DNA from: CAVUPF01 sp963803755
Lineage (GTDB): Bacteria > Actinomycetota > Thermoleophilia > Solirubrobacterales > 70-9
Direction: 5' to 3'
DNA: 64,000 bases
Assembly: GCA_963803755.1 (NCBI GenBank)
Contig: CAWDNP010000003.1
Coordinates: 186,001 to 250,000 of the forward strand
The translations under genes and the position numbers were made by a program. Below the pieces are notes generated by a model. The model saw only the letters and a program-made list of their open reading frames with translations. It did no database searches and was not told the origin of the DNA. Shown here piece after piece: positions 7,628 to 15,209 of this stretch. Position 1 is the stretch's first letter. Each line of letters opens with the position of its first letter.

Positions 7628-9013
7628 GTGAGTTCGCCCCTTGTCTTGGTCATGGCGGCGGGCGAGGGAACGCGAATGCGCTCCTCGCTGCCGAAGATGC
7701 TGCATCCAGTCTGCGGGCGACCGATGGTCGCCTGGCCAATCCTCGCCGCTCGCGAGGCGGGGGCCGGCAGGGTTGCGGTGATCGTCTCGCCCGGACGAGA
7801 CCTTTCCGGGGGGTTGCCGGAGGGCGTCGAGACCGTCGTCCAGCCCGAGTCAGACGGCACCGGTGGCGCCGTCCGCGCAGCGCTGCCGCTGATCGAGTCC
7901 AGTGACACCGTCCTCGTCCTCTCCGGCGATGTGCCGCTGCTCTCCGCTGAGACGATCGCGGCTCTGCTCGCCGCGCATGACACCTCCGCCGGCGCCGCGA
8001 CGATGCTGACGATCGAGCTCCATGACCCTGGCGCCTACGGACGCGTCGTACGCGGCCCTTCGGGAGAGGTCGAGCGCGTGGTCGAGGCCAAAGCCGCCGG
8101 CGACGCCAATCCCGAGGAGCTGGCGATCCGCGAGATCAACGCCGGCGCCTACGCCTTCGACGCGGCGCCCCTGGCGGCCGCCCTGGCCGGTCTCTCCAAC
8201 GACAACGCTCAGGGTGAGTACTACCTGCCCGACGTCTTCCCTGCGCTGCGCGAAGCGGGCCACTCCGTCGCCGCTCATCTCGCCGAGGACCTCGCGGTGA
8301 CGATGGGAGTCAACAACCGCGCCGACCTCGCCGCGGTCGAGACAGAGGCGCGCCGCCGCATCCTCGAGGCCCACATGCTCGCCGGCGTCACCGTGGTCGA
8401 CCCGGGTTCGACCTGGGTCGATGCCGGGGTCGAGATCGCCTCCGACGTGCGGATTGAGCCTGCTACCAGCCTGCGCGGTCGCACCGAGGTCGGTGCCGGC
8501 TCGGTGGTCGGCCCGCTGACCACTCTGACCGACACGCGGCTCGGCGAGGGCGTCTGCGTTCTGCACTCCTACCTGGTCGAGTGCGACGTCCTCGATGGTT
8601 GCTCGGTCGGTCCGTTCGCCTACCTGCGACCGGGCGCCTCCCTGGAGCGGGGTGCCAAGGCGGGCTCCTTCGTCGAGATCAAGAACTCGCGGATTGGCGA
8701 GGGGGCCAAGGTTCCGCATCTCGCCTACATTGGCGACGCGGAGGTCGGCGCTGCCAGCAACCTCGGCGCTGGCACGATCACGGCGAACTACGACGGATTC
8801 CGCAAGAACCGGACCGTGATCGGCAAAAACGTGCGCATTGGCGTTGACACGATGCTGATCGCCCCGGTAGAAGTCGGCGACGCCGCTTACACTGGCGCTG
8901 GCGCGGTGATCATGGACGACGTGCCCGAGGGTGCGCTCGCCGTGAGCGACAACGAGCAACGGAATATCGAGGGATACGCGAAGCGCAAGGCGACCGAGGA
9001 GCAGAGCACGTGA
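7628..9013 (+). CDS. glmU: bifunctional UDP-N-acetylglucosamine pyrophosphorylase / glucosamine-1-phosphate N-acetyltransferase
   Basis: A 461-residue cytosolic enzyme making UDP-GlcNAc for peptidoglycan. The N-terminal nucleotidyltransferase starts with VLVMAAGEGTRMRSSLPKML, the family glycine-rich signature with its lysine. Residues about 250-445 are a left-handed beta-helix with hexapeptide repeats; the acetyltransferase motifs GPFAYLRPGASL, GAKAGSFVEIKNS and GAGTITANYDGFRKN are present. The GTG start at 7628 puts the signature close to the N-terminus, as usual. The stop overlaps the GTG of prs, so glmU-prs are probably co-translated, an arrangement seen in many bacteria. Confidence 0.95.
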   Translation: MSSPLVLVMAAGEGTRMRSSLPKMLHPVCGRPMVAWPILAAREAGAGRVAVIVSPGRDLSGGLPEGVETVVQPESDGTGGAVRAALPLIESSDTVLVLSGDVPLLSAETIAALLAAHDTSAGAATMLTIELHDPGAYGRVVRGPSGEVERVVEAKAAGDANPEELAIREINAGAYAFDAAPLAAALAGLSNDNAQGEYYLPDVFPALREAGHSVAAHLAEDLAVTMGVNNRADLAAVETEARRRILEAHMLAGVTVVDPGSTWVDAGVEIASDVRIEPATSLRGRTEVGAGSVVGPLTTLTDTRLGEGVCVLHSYLVECDVLDGCSVGPFAYLRPGASLERGAKAGSFVEIKNSRIGEGAKVPHLAYIGDAEVGAASNLGAGTITANYDGFRKNRTVIGKNVRIGVDTMLIAPVEVGDAAYTGAGAVIMDDVPEGALAVSDNEQRNIEGYAKRKATEEQST

Positions 9014-10041
9014 GCACGATCGAGGAGCGTCCCCAGGCGGCAACCGCCATTCCGCATGACTACTCGAAGCGGCTGATGATCTTCGGCGGGCGCAGCTCGA
9101 TGGAGCTGGTCGCCAAAGTCGCCGGCAAGCTCGACCTCGACGTCGGCCAGGCGACGCTGAAGACCTTCGCCAACGGCGAGGTCTACTGTCGCTATGAGGA
9201 GTCAATCCGCGGCGCCGACGTCTTCCTGGTCCAGTCCACCTGTGGCAACGAGCAGACCGGGATGACCCCGAACGACTCGCTGATGGAGCTGCTGACGATG
9301 ATCGACGCCGCCCAAGGCGCCTCGGCCCATCGGATCATCGCCGTCATGCCCTGGTACGGCTATGCCCGCCAGGACAAGAAGTCGGCGCCGCGCGAGCCGA
9401 TCTCGGCCCGCATCGTCGCCAAGTGCCTGGAGGGAGTCGGCGTCGACCGCGTCCTCACCATGGACCTACACGCCGGTCAGGTGCAGGGTTTCTTCCACGT
9501 GCCGGTCGACCACATGACGGCGATGCCGATGCTGACCCAGTGGTTCGCCGACCAGAACCTCACCGACGAGCTGGTGATCGTCTCCCCCGACGCCGGCCGG
9601 GTGAAGACGGCACGCAACTTTGCGCGCCGCATCGGTACCCACTGGGCTGTGATGGAGAAGGAGCGCCCCGCCCAGCAGGTAGCTGAGATCGGCTACGTGG
9701 TCGGCGACGTCAAAGGCCGCACCGCGGTGCTGGTCGACGACATGATCGACACCGCGGGGACACTCTGCGCCGCCGCCCAGACCGTGCTCGACGAGGGAGC
9801 GGCGCGGGTGATCGCCTGCGCCACCCACGGCGTCTTCTCCGGCCCAGCCTTCGAGCGCCTCGCCTATGAGAGCTCCGGCATCGAGCGGATTGTCGTCACC
9901 GACACGGTGCCGCTGCGCTCCGGCGCCCCAGACAACATCACCGTGCTCTCGACCGCGAGCACCTTCGCCGACTCGATCCGCCGCATCTTCACCGACGACT
10001 CGGTCTCCGAGATCTTCGCCGGCGAGAATCAACTCTTCTAG
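9010..10041 (+). CDS. prs: ribose-phosphate pyrophosphokinase
   Basis: A 343-residue enzyme converting ribose-5-phosphate and ATP to PRPP for nucleotide, histidine and tryptophan synthesis. Diagnostic parts are LKTFANGEVYCRYEESIRG near the N-terminus, MPWYGYARQDKK near residue 115, DLHAGQVQGFF near 155, and the PRPP-binding loop VLVDDMIDTAGTL near 243-255. The protein is about 20 residues longer at the N-terminus than most Prs proteins because the conserved fold begins near residue 20. GTG 9010 overlaps glmU, and its TAG shares a base with the GTG of the next gene. Confidence 0.95.
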   Translation: MSTIEERPQAATAIPHDYSKRLMIFGGRSSMELVAKVAGKLDLDVGQATLKTFANGEVYCRYEESIRGADVFLVQSTCGNEQTGMTPNDSLMELLTMIDAAQGASAHRIIAVMPWYGYARQDKKSAPREPISARIVAKCLEGVGVDRVLTMDLHAGQVQGFFHVPVDHMTAMPMLTQWFADQNLTDELVIVSPDAGRVKTARNFARRIGTHWAVMEKERPAQQVAEIGYVVGDVKGRTAVLVDDMIDTAGTLCAAAQTVLDEGAARVIACATHGVFSGPAFERLAYESSGIERIVVTDTVPLRSGAPDNITVLSTASTFADSIRRIFTDDSVSEIFAGENQLF

Positions 10042-10775
10042 TGTCGCCCGACGGGCTGCGGCTGGTCGGCCACAAGGGCGCCGACCTGATCTCGCCGGGC
10101 AACACCGTGGAGAGCTTCGTCGCGGCGGTGAAGGCCGGGGTCGACACGATTGAGCTGGACGTGCTTTGGAAGCGCGACGGGCACCCTCGCCTCCCCGACG
10201 CGGAGCGCTCGCCGCTCGTCGTCGCCCACGACTGGGGCGATGCGGAACGGCGCACACCGTTGACGCTGGGGGAGTCGCTCGACGCGTTCGGTTCGCCGCC
10301 GCTTAACCGGGTCGAGATCGACCTCGACATCAAACTGCCCGGCCGTGAGGAGGAGCTGGTGGAGGCGCTGGGAGAGCGCGACCTGCTCGGGCGGGCGATG
10401 GTCTCAACGATGGAGCTGTCGAGCCTGGCGCGGATCCGCGAGCTTGAACCTGACCTGAGGCGTGGCTGGACCTATCCGAGGGTCACTCGCGACTGGGCCT
10501 CAAAGCGTTGGGCGAAGGTGCCGATGCTGGCGGCGCTGATGCTGATGCGGCGCAACCTCCCCGGTCTCGCGGCGCGCGACCTGCCCAAGCTGGGGGTCCA
10601 CGCGATGTGGGTCTACCACCCGCTGATAACCCGCCACCTGGCCCGCATCACCGAGATCGCGGGCGTCGAGCTGATCGCCTGGACGGTTGACGACCTCGAC
10701 CGGATGAGGCGCCTGGTCGAGCGTGGCGTCGACGGCCTCTGTTCGAACGACCCGCGTCTCTTCGCCCAGCTCTAG
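10041..10775 (+). CDS. glycerophosphodiester phosphodiesterase-like protein
   Basis: A 244-residue TIM-barrel protein of the GDPD family, which releases sn-glycerol-3-phosphate from glycerophosphodiesters. Seen motifs are GHKGADLISPGNT at residues 9-21, TIELDVLWKRDG near 36-47 (metal ligands E and D), VVAHD near 61, and EIDLDIK near 95-101. The usual HRG is HKG and the usual PENT is PGNT, so activity or substrate may differ. No signal peptide is present, so it is likely cytosolic. The start overlaps the prs stop (TAGTG). The 3' end overlaps the stop of the convergent DUF6159-like gene. Confidence 0.8.
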   Translation: MSPDGLRLVGHKGADLISPGNTVESFVAAVKAGVDTIELDVLWKRDGHPRLPDAERSPLVVAHDWGDAERRTPLTLGESLDAFGSPPLNRVEIDLDIKLPGREEELVEALGERDLLGRAMVSTMELSSLARIRELEPDLRRGWTYPRVTRDWASKRWAKVPMLAALMLMRRNLPGLAARDLPKLGVHAMWVYHPLITRHLARITEIAGVELIAWTVDDLDRMRRLVERGVDGLCSNDPRLFAQL

Positions 10776-11628
10776 ACGGTGGTCGGGGCGGGACCGGCGC
10801 CGCCGCGCCCGCGCTTCTTGCGCACGGCCGACTCCATGTCCTCCGCTGTGAAGCCGCCCAGCGCCTCCCCGTCCAGCGCGTAGCGGTAGAGCGCCACACC
10901 GAAGATCCCGTTCAGCGCCTGGGAGATCAGCAGCGCGATCGCCATCCCGATCGCGCCGATCACGACCAGCAGCGCCCCGCCGAAGCTGGTCGAAGACCAG
11001 ATCGCGAGCCCGAGCACGATCAGCGCCACCGAAGGCAGCACTCCGAGCAGGAAGACCGCGCCGCCGATCGCGATGTTGCCGGTCACCTGCTGGCCCCAGC
11101 GGGATTTGAACAGGCTCGCCGAGCGCTTCAGGGTCTGGAACGGGCCGGCGCCCTCCAGCGCGATCACCGGTACCGCGAGGAAGGTGATCAGTGACCAGCC
11201 GATGTCGAGCAGGCGCCCGAAGATCGCCCCGGCGAGCCCACCCTGATTCTCGAGCAGGCTGAGGACGAGCCCGACCACGGTGGAGACCGCGGCCCAGCCG
11301 GCGATCTGGGAGAGGCGGCTGCGCGACACCGCGAGGCCGTCGGCGACCGTCGCCTCCTGACCGCGGAAGATCATGTCGGCGGCGGCGGCGAGCCCGACGC
11401 TGAAGTAGATGCCGACACCGCCAGTAGGTAGAAGCCGATCACCGCCAGCGGGCCGCCGATCGCGGCCTTGTGGTCGGAGATCAGGTAGATGCCCGGCCCG
11501 AGGACGATCACTCCCATCAAGATCGTCGCCACCGCGCCGTAGAGCGGGAAGCGGATCAGCTCACGATGCTCCCTCAGCAGCGCCCAGCTTTTCTTGGTCA
11601 GCGCCCAACCGCGTCGCATCTTGCTCAT
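10772..11628 (-). pseudogene. DUF6159-like membrane protein gene with one frameshift
   Basis: Read on the minus strand, codons from ATG 11628 encode MSKMRRGWALTKKSWALLRE and two hydrophobic helices, then run out of frame. Shifting by one base at about 11419-11422 continues cleanly as GVGIYFSVGLAAAADMIFRG and then the rest of the family: long hydrophobic helices, LEGAGPFQTLKRSASLFK, RWGQQVTGNIAIGG, and a basic C-terminus. The joined product of about 285 residues has six or so membrane segments and no known function. A single missing base would explain the break, so it may be a sequence error. It lies 13 bases after the ABC1 kinase gene and is probably co-transcribed with it. Confidence 0.75.
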
Positions 11629-11641
11629 CGCCGCTCTCCTC

Positions 11642-13060
11642 TCAGGCTGTGCTTGCCAGTCCGGGGGTCCGTGTCACGCCTCTTCCCTCGAAGTACTCCC
11701 ACTCCTGCTCGCCCAGCTCGGTCGCCGGCGGGTCGGCGTAGACCCACTCGCGGGCGATCCGGTGCCAGTTGCGCTTGGCGCGAAGCTGCCCGAGCACGGC
11801 GACGACGCCGATCTCCATGCGGCGTCCCATCAGCTCGTCGGCCGGGATCGACTCGCGCCGCATCAGGTCGAAGTACTCCGAGCGGGGGTCGTTGGTCGAC
11901 TCGATGATCTTCATCACCCGCCGCGGGGTGATCTCGATCTCGCGGTCCTCTACGTACCAGCCGCCCACCGCCCTCATGTGTTCCAGGAGGCGCTCGGCGT
12001 CAAGCTTGGAGGGGTTCTTGACGAAGCCGAGCACGTGCAGGGCCTCGCGGAACGCCTCGGGATCGTTGCGGGAGGCGGCGTCGAAGGCCCGCTGCTCGAG
12101 CAGGATCTGCTCGCGGTCGAGCTTCTTGGTCATCCCGAAGTCGAGGAAGGCGACCCGCCCGTCGCCCATCAGGATGTAGTTACCGGGGTGGGGGTCGGCG
12201 TTGAAGTGCTGGAGGTGATAGATCGAGCCGAAGCTGCCGCGGAAGACGATCTCGCCGAAGCGGCTGCGCTTGGAGTGCGGCAGCTCCTTGATCTGCTCGA
12301 ACCCCATGCCCTCGACCAGCTCGGTGACCAGCACCCGCCGCCGCGAGAGGCGGGTCACGACTTCGGGCACGTAGACGAACGGGTGGTCGCGGTAGGCGCG
12401 GGAGAAGGTGCGCTGGTTCTGCGCCTCGTACTCGTAGTCGAGCTCCTCCATCACCCGCTCGCGGATCTCGTGGGCGATCGCCTTGGCATCGAGCCCGGGG
12501 GCGAGGGTGCGGGCCAGCCGCACCAGCGTCCCGGCATTGCGCAGGTCGGCCTCCAGCGCCTCGGCGATCCCCGGGTACTGGATCTTTACCGCGACGTCGC
12601 GCCCGTCGAGCAGTCGGGCGCGGTGCACCTGGCCGATCGAGGCGGCGGCGAACGCCTCCGTCTCGAACTCTGCGAAGAGCTCGGAGACCGGCTCGCCGTC
12701 GTACTCCTCCAGCAGCACCTTCTCGACCTTCTCCCAGGGCATCGGCGGTGCCTCGGTGCGCAGCTTGGCGAGCTGCTCCTGGTAGATATCGCGGTACTCC
12801 TCGGGGATGAACTCGGTGTCGATGAAGGAGGCGAACTGGCCCAGCTTCATCGCCGCACCCTTCATCTGGCCGAGCGCCCCGGCCATCTTCATTGCCGTCT
12901 CCAGATGGCGCTGCTCCAGGTGCTCCTTGCCCTCCTCCTCGGAGCGGGCGACGTTCGTCGCCTTGGTCCCCGCGTAGCGGGCGCCCTGCACGCCGACGAT
13001 CGAGCCGAGCTTGGCCGAGCGGCGGATCCTGCCCTTCGGGATCTTCGAGTCATCCGCCAC
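11642..13060 (-). CDS. ABC1/AarF/UbiB-family atypical kinase
   Basis: A 472-residue protein-kinase-like ATPase. The family-specific motif GAAMKLGQ (KxGQ) lies near residues 68-75, the alanine-rich loop FAAASIGQVHRA near 136-147, the ATP-site lysine in DVAVKIQYPG near 155, and the metal-binding motifs HFNADPHPGNY and FLDFGMTKK near 263-292. UbiB/ABC1 proteins support isoprenoid-quinone or lipid metabolism through ATPase activity; their direct substrate is mostly unsettled. There is no obvious C-terminal membrane anchor. It is divergent from rplY with 56 bases between them, and is followed by the DUF6159-like membrane gene. Confidence 0.88.
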   Translation of the reverse strand: MADDSKIPKGRIRRSAKLGSIVGVQGARYAGTKATNVARSEEEGKEHLEQRHLETAMKMAGALGQMKGAAMKLGQFASFIDTEFIPEEYRDIYQEQLAKLRTEAPPMPWEKVEKVLLEEYDGEPVSELFAEFETEAFAAASIGQVHRARLLDGRDVAVKIQYPGIAEALEADLRNAGTLVRLARTLAPGLDAKAIAHEIRERVMEELDYEYEAQNQRTFSRAYRDHPFVYVPEVVTRLSRRRVLVTELVEGMGFEQIKELPHSKRSRFGEIVFRGSFGSIYHLQHFNADPHPGNYILMGDGRVAFLDFGMTKKLDREQILLEQRAFDAASRNDPEAFREALHVLGFVKNPSKLDAERLLEHMRAVGGWYVEDREIEITPRRVMKIIESTNDPRSEYFDLMRRESIPADELMGRRMEIGVVAVLGQLRAKRNWHRIAREWVYADPPATELGEQEWEYFEGRGVTRTPGLASTA

Positions 13061-13116
13061 GGAGGAAGGTTGCCACAGGTTCCGCTTCGCCCGGTTTCTC
13101 TATCCTCTCCCGTCCG

Positions 13117-13815
13117 ATGGCCAGTGGACGCGCAACGTTGAAGGTCGCTCCCCGCGCGGAGTTCGGCTCCAGGACATCACGCCGGCTGCGGCGCCAGGGC
13201 CTCGTGCCAGGTGTCGTCTACAGCGGCGGCTCCGAGGCGCGTCCCTTCCAGGTGGTCGAGCGCGAGGTGCACACGGTGCTCGCCGACGGCCACGCGCTCT
13301 TTGACCTTGAGATCGAGGGCGCCACGACCGTGCCGGTCGTGGTCAAGGAGCAGCAGCTGCACCCCGTGCGCGGCAGCCTCCAGCACATCGACCTGCAGGA
13401 GGTCAAGCTGAACGAGGCGATCCAGGCCGAGGTTGCGATTGAGCTGGAGGGCGCAGAGACCGCCCCGGGGGTCAAGGGTGGTGGCGTGCTCGAGCACGTC
13501 ACCCGCGAGATCACGGTCGAAGCGCTGCCCGCCGAGATCCCGGACCGGATCGTCGTCGACGTCTCGGCGATGGAGATCAACGACACTGTCCAGCTCTCCG
13601 CGGCGACCCCGCCCGAGGGCGTCAAGTTCGTCGCCGAGGATCCCGAGGAGGTCACCATCGCCACCCTCTCGCCGCCGCGGGTCGAGGAAGAGCCGGAGCC
13701 AGCGCTTGAGGAGGAGGCCGAGCTGGTCGGCGAGGAGGGTGAGGCCCCCGCCAGCGAGGAAACGGTCGCCGAGGAGGGCGAGGGCGGCGAGCAGGCCGAG
13801 GGCGGCGGGGAGTAA
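13117..13815 (+). CDS. rplY: 50S ribosomal protein bL25, CTC-type long form
   Basis: A 232-residue 5S rRNA-binding ribosomal protein. The N-terminal L25 domain (residues 1-90) begins ATLKVAPRAEFGSR and contains RRQGLVPGVVY and PFQVVEREV; residues 95-185 form the TL5/CTC C-terminal beta domain. The last about 45 residues are a glutamate-rich, low-complexity acidic tail (EEEPEPALEEEAELVGEEGE), common in actinobacterial members. ATG 13117 is the start directly before the conserved domain. The pth gene follows after four bases, a widely conserved pairing. Confidence 0.93.
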   Translation: MASGRATLKVAPRAEFGSRTSRRLRRQGLVPGVVYSGGSEARPFQVVEREVHTVLADGHALFDLEIEGATTVPVVVKEQQLHPVRGSLQHIDLQEVKLNEAIQAEVAIELEGAETAPGVKGGGVLEHVTREITVEALPAEIPDRIVVDVSAMEINDTVQLSAATPPEGVKFVAEDPEEVTIATLSPPRVEEEPEPALEEEAELVGEEGEAPASEETVAEEGEGGEQAEGGGE

Positions 13816-13819
13816 AACG

Positions 13820-14428
13820 CTGTCCCTGCTCCGCCGCCGAGCCGGCCGCGGCGAGGAGAGCAAGGCGGGCGACCGCATCCTGATCGTCGGGCTCGGCAAC
13901 CCCGGGCACGAGTACACCGGAACCCGTCACAGCATCGGCTTCGAGGTTGCCGATGAGCTTTCCCGGCGCTGGGAGCTGCCGCGCGCCAGACGGAAGTTCG
14001 GCGGCCTGATCGCGGAAGGGCGCGCCGGCCCAGGCGGCCCGCGGGTGGCGGTCCTGCGGCCCCAGACCTACATGAACGAGTCGGGCGACTCGGCCGGCCC
14101 AGCGCGTGGCGCGCTGAAGGCGCCGCTTGACCGGGTAGTGGTGTTGCACGATGAGATCGACCTCCCCTTCGGCGAGGTGCAGGCTCGCCTGGGAGGCGGC
14201 CTGGCGGGCCACAACGGCCTGAAGAGCCTCAAGCGGGGGCTCGGCGACGCCGAGTTCTGGCGGGTGCGTGTGGGGGTGGGCCGGCCCGACTCGACCGACC
14301 CCGAGATCGTCTCCTCCTACGTGCTCTCGCGCTTCCGCGAGCCTCGCGAGGAGGTCACCGCGTTGATCGATCGCGCCGCCGGTGAGGCCGAGCGATTGGT
14401 CCAGGAGCTAGGTTCCGGGCGACAGTGA
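13820..14428 (+). CDS. pth: peptidyl-tRNA hydrolase, probable CTG start
   Basis: About 202 residues; releases peptides from prematurely dropped peptidyl-tRNA. The core begins ILIVGLGNPGHEYTGTRHSIGF, with the catalytic histidine in TRHS; PQTYMNESG, VLHDEIDLPFGEV and GGGLAGHNGLKSL follow, all typical of Pth. No ATG, GTG or TTG lies in frame between the upstream stop region and the conserved core. CTG 13820 is proposed because GGGGAG lies seven bases ahead of it, giving an 18-residue basic leader. The alternatives are ATC at about 13877 or an undetected base error. The stop overlaps the next GTG. Confidence 0.85.
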   Translation: MSLLRRRAGRGEESKAGDRILIVGLGNPGHEYTGTRHSIGFEVADELSRRWELPRARRKFGGLIAEGRAGPGGPRVAVLRPQTYMNESGDSAGPARGALKAPLDRVVVLHDEIDLPFGEVQARLGGGLAGHNGLKSLKRGLGDAEFWRVRVGVGRPDSTDPEIVSSYVLSRFREPREEVTALIDRAAGEAERLVQELGSGRQ

Positions 14429-15156
14429 GCGATTCGCCAGATCTGACCGGCTATGAGGTCATCGAGCGGGGGGTGGGGGTGCTGCGCCTGCAGCGGCCCG
14501 ACGCGCGCAACGCGATCAACACCCGGATGCTCGTCGAGATGCTGGAGCACCTCGCGGTGGCCCGCGCTGATGACGCCGTCCGCGTCTTGGTCCTCACCTC
14601 CTCTGACCAGATGGGCCTCTCCGCCGGCGCCGACGTCAAGGAGGATCTGGACGAGGAGGGCAAGGTGCGCCGCATGCAGCTCTTCGCCGACCTCTACGAG
14701 GAGATCGTCGCCTTCCCGAAGCCGACGATCGCCGTCTGCCACGGCGACGTGGTGGGGGGCGGGGCGGAGATCGCCGTCGCCTGCGACATGCGAATCGGCG
14801 GCTCCAACCTGCGGATGCGCTTCCCGGGCGCGGCGCTGGGCGTGCCGGTGGGGCCGGCGCGCTTGGTGACGCTCTGCGGCCTCGCCGCCGCCAAGTACCT
14901 GCTGTTCTCCTCGCGCACGGTTGGCGCCGATGAGGCGCTGCGGCTCGGCCTCATCAACCGCGTCGCTCCCGCGGCGGGGACCGAGGAGGCCGCGCTCGAG
15001 CTTGCCGCCCAGGTCGCGGCCCACCCACCCGAGGCGGTTGCCCGCTTGAAGCGGATGCTGCACGAGTGGGACGACGTCGAGGGGCGCTCCCGAAGCGAGG
15101 GCGAGGGCCAGGTGGAGTGGCAGAGGTCGGGACCCGGCCTCCCCCACGGGAGATAG
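14425..15156 (+). CDS. enoyl-CoA hydratase/isomerase-family protein
   Basis: A 243-residue crotonase-fold protein acting on acyl-CoA thioesters. The oxyanion-hole segments are visible: LSAGADVKEDL near residues 69-79 and GDVVGGGAEIAVACDM near 109-124, and a PGAALGVPVGPARL segment lines the acyl pocket. In place of the usual second catalytic glutamate I see a glycine/valine-rich stretch (LGVPVGPA), so hydratase versus isomerase or other crotonase activity is unclear. GTG 14425 overlaps the pth stop (GTGA). Its operon position between pth and mfd does not suggest a pathway. Confidence 0.82.
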   Translation: MSDSPDLTGYEVIERGVGVLRLQRPDARNAINTRMLVEMLEHLAVARADDAVRVLVLTSSDQMGLSAGADVKEDLDEEGKVRRMQLFADLYEEIVAFPKPTIAVCHGDVVGGGAEIAVACDMRIGGSNLRMRFPGAALGVPVGPARLVTLCGLAAAKYLLFSSRTVGADEALRLGLINRVAPAAGTEEAALELAAQVAAHPPEAVARLKRMLHEWDDVEGRSRSEGEGQVEWQRSGPGLPHGR

Positions 15157-15209
15157 CCGCCTCCTAGAATTGACCTCCCCGGACCCGGTGTCCGGGCTAT
15201 TCGCGTGCC

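Noticed and set aside
11594..13141. A 515-codon plus-strand open frame opposite the ABC1 kinase gene
   Set aside because: It is the shadow of the kinase; the minus strand carries the KxGQ, ATP-site and metal motifs.
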